This document shows, piece after piece, positions 34,480-44,846 of a stretch of 64,000 bases of DNA (position 1 is its first letter; each line of letters begins with the position of its first letter). The stretch is from positions 63,788,949-63,852,948 of the forward strand of contig NC_030383.2 of the NCBI RefSeq assembly GCF_001625215.2. The letters are read 5' to 3'. A program made the translations under genes and the position numbers. This stretch comes from Daucus carota subsp. sativus. Lineage: Eukaryota; Streptophyta; Magnoliopsida; Apiales; Apiaceae. Below the pieces are notes generated by a model. The model had not been told where the DNA came from. It did no database searches and saw only the letters and a program-made list of their open reading frames with translations.

Positions 34480-34578
34480 AGGTCAAGGCTGAGGTAGCCG
34501 CAGAGACAAAGTGAGGTTCTCAGACTCAATTGGATATCATAGTCTCGGCTAAGCACTAATAATTTGTCTTGCAGAACC
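34480..34578 (+). pseudogene. Fragment of the L13a last exon and 3' end
   Basis: About 100 bases match 31485-31580 of the L13a gene, from the GGTCAAGGCTGAGG stretch through the stop region to ATTTGTCT. The copy has an in-frame TGA, small insertions and substitutions, so it cannot code. The matched part contains no intron, so one cannot tell whether it came from DNA or from mRNA. Confidence 0.8.
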
Positions 34579-36020
34579 AGAGAAATATGAGTTTTATTAC
34601 ATATTTGACGTAGAGTCAAACTGGAGACCTTCATCAAACCGAGTTCTGATACCATGTTGCAAACCAGTTCTTCTAAAATCTTAAGTTATTAGAGAAGAAC
34701 ATAAATAGATATTATGCTATATTTTATCGCGATAAAAAATTTCGTATCCTCTGAAAATTGGAATACTTCATTCTCAAAGAGAATGCAGGTGTCCCTTCTG
34801 TCAATTTGATCAAGAAAATCATATATGGATTCTTCAGGAAAGTCGAAAAACAAACATTAATGCTGCAGAAAAGGAACAACTGATATAACTAGTGCAGAAC
34901 TATGCTCGAACGTTGTCTATTTTTCTGTTAACTGTTTTCTTTTAAGCTCACTAATTTAATGTATTTTTCTTGGTATCATTTTTTTTTTGTTGAGCTTGTT
35001 TTGATCCTTTTGCAGAGAAAAACAAGAATTACTTTAGTTTACTACCTACCGGTGACTTTAGTTGAATCTTTGTTTGAATTTATTATGTCATCAGAAGCTA
35101 ACATCTTGTCAGTGACTTGGATCTTGAAAAAACATACTGATCAATTTTCAGCAGGTTGGTTACCTGTGCAATCAAATGAAATGACAAAATCATGGTGTCC
35201 AACTCGCCATTTTGAATATCACCATGAGAAAAGTAGGAGTGTCCAATGACAAAATGATGTTACAAAATTCGACTATCATGGAGATTACCATGAAAAAGTA
35301 GGAGGGTCGACGCTTAAGTACAATAAATTGTTTTTCTTTTCTATTTTTTTATTCAAAATTTTGTGGTTTAGTTTGCGCTTGTTCCTTTATTGAACATTTT
35401 CTCGATACTAGAGAGGAGAGGGTCCGTTAGCTCGATGACCTCCGGCCTACCTCTGGGACCATAGTGGTCAAGACTCAAGCTAGGAGCCTGGGTCTGCTCA
35501 GGTAAAAAGTGAAAACAAAAAGTTCAATAATTGTCTGAGCTGCATGCTATGTTATAGGAAAAGCTAGTGTCCTTGTATTCAAAACATTTACGATAAGCAA
35601 TTACAGATGACGTCTTGGTCAGATGGTATCTCCCTCGTTCTGGTTACCCGAGGTAAGAACTTGAGCACATAGTGGAGGTGGTTGTTTTTGAAACACTTTC
35701 CCCCCCTCTCCTTTTTGTACAATTTCCACCTAACGGCATAAAAAAATAATCATCATTGTCTTTGATCATCACCTCTGTCTCTCCTTCCACGCCTTCATCA
35801 TAACTAATAAATTTATGTATAAATGTAATTTTCCTTAATGCTTCATCATATGCTAATGGAAACACTTGCTTTACTCAACCTCTCTAATTAAAACCCATCT
35901 TTTGCATGCCTGTTCTTTATTAAAGCAAGCAAAGCTAAGAGCTTTTTCCTACTCAGCCCTTGAATGAGCTTGGAGGGCTTCTTTGGAATTTAAATTCACA
36001 TTTTTCGGTTTCTCTCCTTC
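34579..36020. other. Intergenic and promoter region of the receptor kinase
   Basis: No gene is recognised. Minus-strand TGGTATCAGAAC near 34650 recalls the motif in the repeat at 23535 but nothing else retrotransposon-like is present. The last few hundred bases should hold the kinase promoter. Confidence 0.4.
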
Positions 36021-39000
36021 ATGGGCCTGCAATTTCTTGTCTGGTTTGAGATTTTATTTCTCTTTGGTTGCTGCAAATTCGCTTTCTGTGACCAAAATGG
36101 TGAGTGTTTCCTACTTGTTTTGAATTCTTTAGTAGACATTCAAGAACTAGTTAGTACATTTTGCTGATATAGTGCTGATTGATCAGGTTTCTTGAGTTTA
36201 TCCTGTGGAGGAACTGAGAATTTTGTCGATTCTTCCAACATTACTTGGACACCAGATAGTACTTATGTGACTACTGGCACAACAAGCACTGCTAATTTCC
36301 CCGAGGGTAACTCTTCATCACTTATCCCAATTCGGTTTTTCCCTGAGTCGAAAGGTAGAAAGTGCTACTGGCTTCCAATAAAGAATGCGTCATCACTTGT
36401 TCTTGTTCGGGCCAAATTTGTGTACAAGAACTACGATGGACTTGCAAAGCCCCCTACGTTTTCTGTTTCTCTGGGAACGGCTATGGCTACTACTATAAAC
36501 CTTGCCAATGCTGATCCATGGACTGAAGAATTTTTATGGCCTGTAAACAAAGATTTTCTTTCTTTGTGTCTGAATTCAATCCCAGATGGTGGATTTCCTG
36601 TTATTTCATCAGTTGAGGTCCGGCCACTTCCTGAAGGAGCTTACGCCAGTAGTTTGCAGGATTCGCCTAATAAGTCACTTAGGAAGTGCTATCGCATTAA
36701 CTGTGGTTACACAAATGGATCTCTGCGGTATGAAATTTTCACTTCACATTTCCTTGTCTGTCAACTGTCAAGTCTTAAAAAAATGCCACATTTGTTTGAT
36801 TTTTAGGTACCCTTTGGATCAGTATGATCGTATATGGGAAGCAGATCAGGACTATACTCCCTTCCACTTATCAACTAGCTTTGATATTCAAACCGCCTTC
36901 AACTTGTCAAGCGACGATCTGAGTCTTCCATTATCCGTTCTTCAGACAGCAAGAGTCTTGACACGAAGAGAGGACTTGACGTATAATCTTCCTCTTAGTA
37001 GCATACTAGGAGACTATAGTATAGTTCTCTATTTTGCAGGCATTCTTCCCGTGTCCCCTACATTTGATGTGCTAATCGACGGAAGCCTTTTTCAGTCAAA
37101 CTATACAGTGAGGAGTGGTGAAGTCAGTAGCTTATCTTTTACCCTTTTTGGAACAAATAACATGAACATCACGTTGAAAAGCACGAGTTTCTACCCTCTG
37201 CTGAGTGCAATTGAGGTGTTTGAGATAGTATACATTCCTGCACCGTCTTCTACAACAACAGGTTTTGTTGCTTTTTTCATGTAATGCAAGGTCTTATAAT
37301 GCATTTTACGTCTTCCAGCTCATAACGAACAATTTCCTTTTTCAGTTTCAGCACTGCAGGTTATTCAAAAGTCGACTGGTATGAATCTGGGATGGGAAGA
37401 TGATCCCTGCTATCCAATGCCATGGGATCACATTGGCTGCACCGGCAGTCTGGTTACTTCACTGTATGCAGTTTTAGTATTGTTCGTATAATTGATCTTT
37501 CTGTTTCTTGGTTTCTGATCTTTGTTTTCTGAATTTCCTCACTCAGGGATCTCTCTAATATCATCTTGAGATCAATTGGCCCAAGATTTGGCGATCTACT
37601 GGATCTTCAGATCCTGTAAGATTCTTGGTTTCACAATACAATGTGCTGTTTAATGCTCTTGTAGCGGTCATCTTCCATGATGTCTAATGTGTTTCGTGCC
37701 ATACTGACAGAGATTTGCATAATACATCACTTGGTGGAGCTATCCAAAACCTCGGTAGCCTGCAACAACTTGAAAAACTGTAATGCTTTTAAGCTAATTA
37801 TGTTCCTATAGCATAGTTCCTTATGTTCTGAAGCGCTAATTGGAATAACATCTGCAGGAATTTAAGTTTCAATCAGCTGAAATCCTTCGGTTCAGAGCTA
37901 GAAGACTTGGTAAATCTTCAAGTACTGTAAGTTTAGAGATTTAACTCTATTTGATTTGGAAGGAGCTGATCCTTATGAACAGATTATAGTACTAATTCTT
38001 TATATTGTTATATGAAGGGACTTGCGAAACAATAGTTTAGACAGTACAGTTCCTGACAGCCTGGGACAGTTAAAGAACCTTCACTTGCTGTAAGTACAAT
38101 AGCCCGAAACTCAACAGAAGGTCACCTGTTATGTATGAAGCAAACTTTTAATCGTGTATTTAATTTATAGAAATTTGGAGAATAACAAACTGAAGGGCAC
38201 TCTTCCTCAATCTCTGAACAGCCGCGCTTTGGATATTAGGTATGCTGATGATAATATTATGGCATGTTTATATGATTTTATCTGACTGATCATTTCTGAG
38301 CAGAACATCGGGAAATCTCTGCGTCTCCTTTTCCATGTCCACCTGCAATGATGCTGATGTGTCGAGGAATTCTTCAATAGAAGCGCCTCAAGTTACACTC
38401 TTTACTACGCCAAAGAAGCGTAGTGGCCACATCCATATTGTAGTAGTACTTGCAGCAGTCGGAGGAGTTATATTCGCGCTTGTCATTGTTTCTATTGCAG
38501 TGTTAATGTATGTGAAGAGAAAGGACAAAGGAGTCGCATATAAAGAAAGTATGAATTTACCTTTGCTAAGTTCTATTCCCTCCGTCCCTTTTCAGTGGTC
38601 CTCTTTTGACTCTCAACGGTCAAATTGACTATTTTTTTCTCAATGATATAATATAAATAAAGTTCAGTCAAACTGTAGTCAATTTGACCATTGAAAGTTA
38701 AAACTGGACAACTAAAAATGGACGGAGGGAGTATTATTGATCTATTCACCGAGTTGATTTACATAAATTTGAGCAGGCATGGATATGCGGGACTGCATTG
38801 CAGCAAAATCATATTCCTACAGAGAAATTAAAGCAGCTACGAAGAATTTTAAGGACGTTATAGGCAGAGGAGGTTTCGGATCTGTTTTTGTTGGGAAATT
38901 TCCCAGCGGGAAGCAAGTAGCTGTGAAAGTACGATATGATAACAGTCAACTTGGTGATGATGCATTTATCAATGAGGTCCATACCCAAACCTTACTCAGC

Positions 39001-40393
39001 ATAAACTGTTTTTCTTCATAGGATCGGATGATTGAGACGTGTTTTGAAATTGTGAAATGCCTAACAGGTGTGCCTTCTATCGCGAATTAGCCATCAGAAT
39101 CTTGTATCACTGGAAGGATTCTGTCATGAATCAAAGCAACAAATACTTGTCTATGAGTACTTACCTGGCGGATCACTGGCTGATAATCTTTATGGTACAT
39201 TAGTAGCTTCTTCACAATTGTTTCAGCTTCTGAGATTTTAAGGCCTAACGCGTACTCTTTTCAGGAGCTAAGAGTAAAAGAGTGACATTAGGCTGGGGCA
39301 TGAGATTGAAGATTGCTGTTGATGCCGCAAAAGGTATAATCCAATTTTTCTTCGGGTCATTTCAACATCTTATATGCTTTGCACCACCAAAACTGAACCG
39401 CGCCTTATTTTTTGAAAGCATTGGACTACTTGCACAATGGTAGTGAGCCACGGATCATACACCGTGATGTGAAGTCAAGTAATATACTATTGGACAAGGA
39501 GATGAACGCTAAAGTCTGCGACTTTGGCCTATCAAAACAAGTAACTCAAGCAGATGCATCTCATGTCACCACTGTTGTCAAGGGCACTGCTGGATATCTT
39601 GATCCCGAGTAAGTTTTCTTATTGCTACCTGAGGCGGATCTAGGAAGAGGCACGGAGGACACTTGTCCCCCTAAATTTTTTTTTTTTTTACATTTTTTCA
39701 CCATTCAAAATTTTACAAAATTATAGAAGTGCCCTCATAAAATTTAAAAATATATAGGTGTTTTCCGAAAATTTGCTTGGTGCGAATCCTAGATCCGCCC
39801 CTGGGCCTACCTGGTCACTATATAGTTATGACAGATCCCACATTGTCTTCATTCTCTGTTATTTCTCCACAGATACTATGCTACACAACAATTAACCGAG
39901 AAGAGTGACATCTTCAGTTTCGGGGTAGTTCTTCTGGAGCTTATCTGTGGCCGCGAGCCTTTGAGTCGTGCTGGAGCTCCTGATTCTTTCAATTTAGTTT
40001 TATGGGTACATTTGAACCTCGATTAAGTAATAACTGATAAAATAATATCCTCAGTAAAATAATATTTTTTTCTGGCCCCAGCATAACGCAGATAGTGTAT
40101 TTTTACTATCTATAAAATACGTTATTACATTAAAGAGGTTTAACTGTAATTCACAGTTGACGGTTTTACTGCAGGCTAAGCCGTACCTGCAAGCGGGTGC
40201 ATTTGAGATTGTGGATGAGCAACTGAAGGGGACTTTTGCAGACGAGAGCATGCACAAGGCGGCGGCCATTGCTGCAAGGTCCGTCGAGAGGGATGCAGCA
40301 CAGAGGCCGAATATTGCAGAGGTATTAGCAGAGCTAAAGGAAGCCTACAGCATCCAGCTTTCTTATCTTGCTACTGCTGGAACTGGAAGCTGA
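36021..40393 (+). CDS. Malectin-like, LRR receptor-like serine/threonine kinase (At5g48740-like)
   Basis: A predicted plasma-membrane receptor kinase. Sixteen exons: 36021-36099, 36187-36727, 36807-37261, 37346-37463, 37547-37615, 37711-37779, 37858-37926, 38018-38089, 38171-38239, 38304-38548, 38777-38976, 39068-39194, 39265-39333, 39419-39608, 39873-40005 and 40175-40393; 907 residues. Signal peptide about 1-24 ([19 protein letters not shown]), malectin-like region about 28-355 and LRRs about 375-512, with five consecutive exons of 69-72 bases each encoding one repeat. One transmembrane helix lies at about 558-583. The kinase (about 619-885) has the GRGGFG loop (625-630), Lys646 in AVK, HRD (742-744) and DFG (762-764), so it looks active and is an RD kinase. 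Ligand unknown. Introns hold a MITE (38576) and a hAT-like fragment (39632). Sequence and gene order both point to At5g48740. Confidence 0.93.
38576..38731. mobile_element. Short Stowaway-like MITE in receptor-kinase intron 10
   Basis: TTCCCTCCGTCCCTTTTCAG at the start and TGGACGGAGGGAG at the end lie between TA (38574-38575 and 38732-38733). Its 156 bases make up most of the 228-base intron. The arms share the GGTCAAATTGACT motif and its inverse. Both splice sites lie outside it. Confidence 0.85.
39632..39803. mobile_element. hAT-like MITE in receptor-kinase intron 14
   Basis: AGGCGGATCTAGGA on the left and TCCTAGATCCGCCCCTG on the right are inverse. CTACCTG occurs on both sides (39625-39631 and 39807-39813), perhaps a decayed target duplication. 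The inside has a poly(T) run and AT-rich DNA. Confidence 0.6.
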
Positions 40394-42300
40394 TTATGTG
40401 CAAAAGAGTATAGTATGTTCATTAGTTTTGTTCAAATCAAGCATTAAGGTTTTAGTTGGTTTCTTTTGTTGCAAAGAGTATCTGGTATGGAGACCAATCT
40501 TAAAGTCGAATCTATATTTATATGGTAATGTATACCAAAAATTCATAAACTGGGGACTATGTATTTTTCTTTTTATAAAACTTTTAGGCTTATATGCCGT
40601 GTTCTGGTCCCCGCAATCACGTGCTTGGCACGTTTTAAGTGACATATATATTGTTTTTGACTTTTGGATTAATATCTGACGGTCAATATTATAATATTTT
40701 TTTAATATGTTTAGCGACTTTTAATTATTGGATGAGTAAATGATTATTTGTCAGTAAAACTAAGTCGAAATGGGTATTTACTTGTCGAGCGGTTAAAAAA
40801 AACCGAACAGTTTAAAAAATGTTATAATCTAATCACCGGATTTAAGACAAAAATAATAGTTTATCACTTAAAAAGCCTTTACCTGATTGATTGTTGAACC
40901 GAAATCTTATATATTTTCTAAATATATGTTTTAATAGAGTCGATCGAATGTCCAAGAACAAGAGAGATAAATCCAAGATATGGCTATTCAAATCGGGAAA
41001 AAACCATAAATTGGATGTATGATGGTAAGTGGACGATTTTTGAAATTGTGCCACACACAAGCACCACTGATGTCTGATTATGGAGAGTAGTAAAATTTCT
41101 TCATTCAAAATAATTGGGCTTACATTACCAGGCTTTCTAACCCTAAACCAATTGTACACCGAAATAACAAGTCACAATTGTTGGCAGGCTTATTAATAAG
41201 CCCATCAAACATTGAAAAATATCTTACATAATCTTTTACCCGGTAGCATTTTTTTTGACAATGCAAACTTATATGCCTTCTAAATTAATATTTGTTCTAA
41301 TAATTTTATTTTTGAGATGAGTTGAACTTGAATATCCCGGCACATGATCAGTAGTTAAATTTATGCAACAATCGTACCAATAAAAAACACAAAGACAATC
41401 TCATATTTTATTCATTAAAAAGGCCTTTAAATACCCCTGCCACAACCATGCAAATGTCGGGAGGATAAAGATAATAATAATAAAAAAGATCATTTAAAAT
41501 TTGAATCCATAATTAAACAAATAAAAGCAGCATAATCTTTGACCATCAGGTAGAATACTTCTATGAACCATTTTAAGATTAAAAAAGGGTAGACTCTAAA
41601 AACAAAGCATTCCAATGTTCGAGTATATATACACAAACACACTCATCCACTAACTAAACCACTAACCATATATTAACAACATAATTCCAAATAATTAAAC
41701 ATCCGGTGAGTGGCAATATGGTAGTTATCTGAAATTACAAGGTCAAACTACGAGGTCAATCTTCCTTTAACTTCTACAAACTGGATAATTTATTCCACTA
41801 CACTGCCTGTTTACGCAGAGTTAGAATCAGAATCTGATTTATTGAAAGAAAATCTGAAAATATCATGAAATAATTTAAAATTAACTAATGATAAAATTAT
41901 CAAATTCATAATTAAAATGACATGAGTATCAAATTAACAAAATAAAACTTGTCTATTGTGATATTAATGATGTAATAGTTTAGAATAATTTAATTAAAAA
42001 GATTAACACAAGTCTAATAGTTTATAAATATTATTAGAATTATAATCAATAAAAATAGGCTATGGATAATTTATATTTTTTAATTGATTTTGTAGCTTTA
42101 TTATTTTATTAAGTTGTAGCAATTTTATTCTTTTATATTTAAATATTCAATTTCATTAAATTTATCTAATTTAAATGATTGACCAGAAATTAAACACATA
42201 TCTGATCTCTTCACCAAAATTACAGAAAAGCCCAGCTCATAATGTAGCATAACTAATCAAATGTCAATTCTACCCCTACACACCAAGCGTCTCCACTTCT
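40394..42300. other. Intergenic, AT-rich
   Basis: The start is the kinase 3' untranslated region. Except for the SINE-like piece at 41248-41345 I see no feature, and no exon with family similarity. Confidence 0.45.
41248..41345 (-). mobile_element. SINE 3' part, diverged
   Basis: Read on the minus strand, ATTAGAACAAATATTAATTT and AAGGCATATAAG match the 3' part of the SINE at 28773-28904, followed by TTGTC and eight A. The tRNA-like head is missing or unrecognisable. Confidence 0.5.
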
Positions 42301-42329
42301 TCATTTCTATTTATTTCGCCATCACCCAC

Positions 42330-42423
42330 ACTCTCAACCTCCATTACCCACACTTCCTGCATTTTCTCTCTCTAAAAACACACACTTCTCTCTCCTAGGG
42401 TTTCTTTGTTTCTCTCTCTAGAA
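42330..42423 (+). promoter_or_regulatory. Pyrimidine-rich leader of the glyoxalase-like gene
   Basis: CTCTCTCT and TTCTCTCTC patches and a CCTAGGGTTT motif (inverse of AAACCCTAGG, telo-box-like) lie just before the start codon. Confidence 0.45.
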
Positions 42424-43302
42424 ATGGCGCAAGAGGTAGCCAAGAACGGCGACGCACTCAACGGAGCTGCCACGAAGACAGCGACATTCTCGGCGATGAA
42501 GCCGCAGCTGTTCGTGGAGGCGTCGAAAGCAAACGACGCCGTTGAGTTCTACAAGGCCGCGTTTGGAGCTGAAGAGATCAGCCGCGTCACTCATCCGAAG
42601 CGTAAGGCTGACCAGGAGCTCCCTCTCGTCATCTCCGCTCAACTTAAGCTCGGCGACTCCGTTTTCATCGTCTCCGACGATTCTGCCGCTCCGTAAGCTC
42701 TTAGATCTCCCTTTTTTCGCTTAATCGTCTTGTTTTCTCGAAGATCTGTGCGTTTAACGTCGTTTTTGCGATGATTATTCGTATTTCACTATTTGTATCT
42801 GTACGTGTCGTTTTTGCGTTTCTGATGTCGTTTTGGTGATGATTAAGCGCTTTTTACGTATATTTACGATTTCTCTTCTTATAATCGCTTTTTGAAGTTA
42901 TTTTCCGATGATTAATCGTATTTTACTGTTCATATGTCTTATATATGCGCGTCTATACACGGTTTTGTATTATTTACATGCTCACATATTATAATCATTT
43001 TGTCTGTTGTGCTTTTGCGGTTTTGATTTTTAACAGAAATTTCAACAACTTTTTTGTATGTCTCTGTATGTATGTATAGATTGAAGAGCGTTACTGGAAG
43101 CGTTTTCTGTTTGGAGAGTGAGGAGATCGACGTCGCGGTCGAGAAGGCGGTGAAGGCCGGCGGCGTAAGCGTCGGAGAACAGACTGAAGGCGACGGCGCG
43201 TGCTGCGGAGGGCGCGTGGGGACAGTTAAGGATCCGTACGGCAATATCTGGATGATCTGCTCTCCTGCTGCAAAGAAGGCTGGTGCTGACGTGGAAGCAT
43301 AG
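42424..43302 (+). CDS. Glyoxalase/VOC-fold protein (At5g48480-like)
   Basis: Two exons, 42424-42692 and 43080-43302, encode 163 residues. The fold is the vicinal-oxygen-chelate type: KPQLFVEASKANDAVEFYKA, then FGAEEISRVTHPKRK, AQLKLGDSVFIVSDD, and in exon 2 VTGSVFCLESEEIDVAVEKA and GRVGTVKDPYGNIWMI. It resembles the plant proteins often annotated as lactoylglutathione lyase family. The short length and the poor match to the metal-ligand positions of true glyoxalase I, as I remember them, leave catalytic activity open. The first ATG follows a CT-rich leader; an in-frame ATG exists slightly upstream (42406). Gene order supports orthology with At5g48480. Confidence 0.9.
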
Positions 43303-44082
43303 GAGCCGTCGGATTTTTACTGTTTAATTTAACTGTAGTAGTGAAGTTGAAATATGAACGAGTCTACTGTCTAGTGGGGTAGTAAATGATTTTAACCTGA
43401 TGGGTTTAAAATGGCTCTGTAAACTGACCGGAACAAGTTGCTTTTGCTATATATTTTAATCTTTTATCGTCATGATTTACAGCGAGTTTACTTTTGGTTA
43501 CAACATGTTTTAAATTGGAGTTCACTTTATTGGGCTGATAAACAAACAACACGTAGTGGATAAGATGGGGTGTCTTACGTGAAGCAGCTGCTTATTTGTT
43601 TATTCTTTCTCCATTCTCTATGCACTTTATTTCTCCTACTTTTATTTTTTTTATTAAAATCGTCTTTGCCTACTTTTATTTTTTATTAAAAATCGTCTTT
43701 GCTGGGAAAAAAATTTACAAACTGAGTTTGTTTTGTCATCAAGATTTTCATTTAATTTTGTCGGATGAATTGGATTGTTTTGTGCTGTTCAAAACTTTTG
43801 TAGAGTTTATCTTTCATATGATGCCAAACATTTTTCGTGCGGTATTGATGTCTAATGTTTTTCGTATTATATTGTTGTGTTGTGTATTTTTTGACACTGT
43901 ATATCAAAATATAAAAGAATAATGGTTAGGTTCAACAAAAAAAATTTGATTATCATATAAATTAGAGTTCAAGTCATAAAATTTTCAGTTAATATAAAAT
44001 TTAACTAGATTTAGATATGATACTTTTAGCACCTTAAAATATGTGTCAAAAAATAAATATAGTTAAAATCTTCCCTCTGTAT
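43303..44082. other. 3' flank of the glyoxalase-like gene
   Basis: Probable 3' untranslated region and AT-rich DNA. The 108-residue open frame near 43596 is Phe/Leu-rich, has no family features and looks like chance. Confidence 0.45.
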
Positions 44083-44565
44083 CCTGCAACAACTTGAAAA
44101 ACTGTAATGCTTGTAAGCTTATGTTCCTATAGCATAGTTAACATCTGCAGGAATTTAAGTTTCAATCAGCTGAAAATTCTTCGGTTCATAACTAGAAGAC
44201 TTGGTTAATCTTCAAGTACTGTGAGTTCGAGGATTAAACTCTATTTGATTTGGAAGGAAATGATCCTTATGAACATATTATAGTACTAAATCGTTATATT
44301 GTTATATGAAGGGACTTACGAAACAATAGTTCAGATAATACAACAGCCTGAAGTGCATTTTATCAATAGTTCTAGTACTAGAAACTCTCCTGTTATATGT
44401 GAATCAAAGCAGCAAATACTTGTTTGAGTTCTTACCTGGTATATCATTGGCTGATAACCTTTATGGTATATTAGTAGCTTCTTCGCAATTGTTTTAGCTT
44501 CCGAGATTGCACTCATTTCAGGAGCTAAAAGTAAAAGAGTGACATTAGGCTGGGGCATGGGTCAT
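44083..44565 (+). pseudogene. Partial genomic copy of the malectin/LRR kinase
   Basis: The first part (44083-44345) matches 37760-38060 of the receptor kinase gene across exons and introns, including the 69-base LRR exons. The second part (about 44390-44565) matches 39125-39302, across the exon 12/13 boundary. About 1 kb between the parts is missing, and there are frame-breaking changes. Introns are kept, so it arose by DNA duplication. It lies just past the 3' end of the minus-strand VTT gene. Confidence 0.85.
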
Positions 44566-44744
44566 AAAGAAAGTAAAATCATCAAATATAAAATGAGGGG
44601 CATGAATTTGCTATACATTGTTCAATGTTTGTATCTGAAAAATATTTCTACCTATAATCTATAAAACCCAAGCAAGACATGGGGGGAAATATTATGTGGC
44701 AGGAACTATGCAAAATTACGAATGTCATCCCTGTATATGTGTCA

Positions 44745-44812
44745 GGTGTTTGGCAGGATCGATCTTATGCAGTTTCTGGGTGTTTGGCAGGATCGATTTT
44801 ATGCAGTTTCTG
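44745..44812. repeat. Two-copy 34-base tandem repeat
   Basis: GGTGTTTGGCAGGATCGAT occurs at 44745 and 44779, each followed by TTATGCAGTTTCTG with a single difference. It lies just downstream of the VTT-gene stop codon, probably in its 3' untranslated region. Confidence 0.85.
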
Positions 44813-44846
44813 GTTCGGCTGGAATGGACAAGATCGTGAAGAAAGA

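Noticed and set aside
34630-34660. LTR-retrotransposon primer-binding site on the minus strand
   Set aside because: Only the short TGGTATCAGAAC motif matches. No paired LTRs, polypurine tract or coding part are visible nearby.
43596-43922. 108-residue membrane-like protein
   Set aside because: Phe/Leu-rich translation follows from the T-rich strand. No start context or similarity supports a gene.
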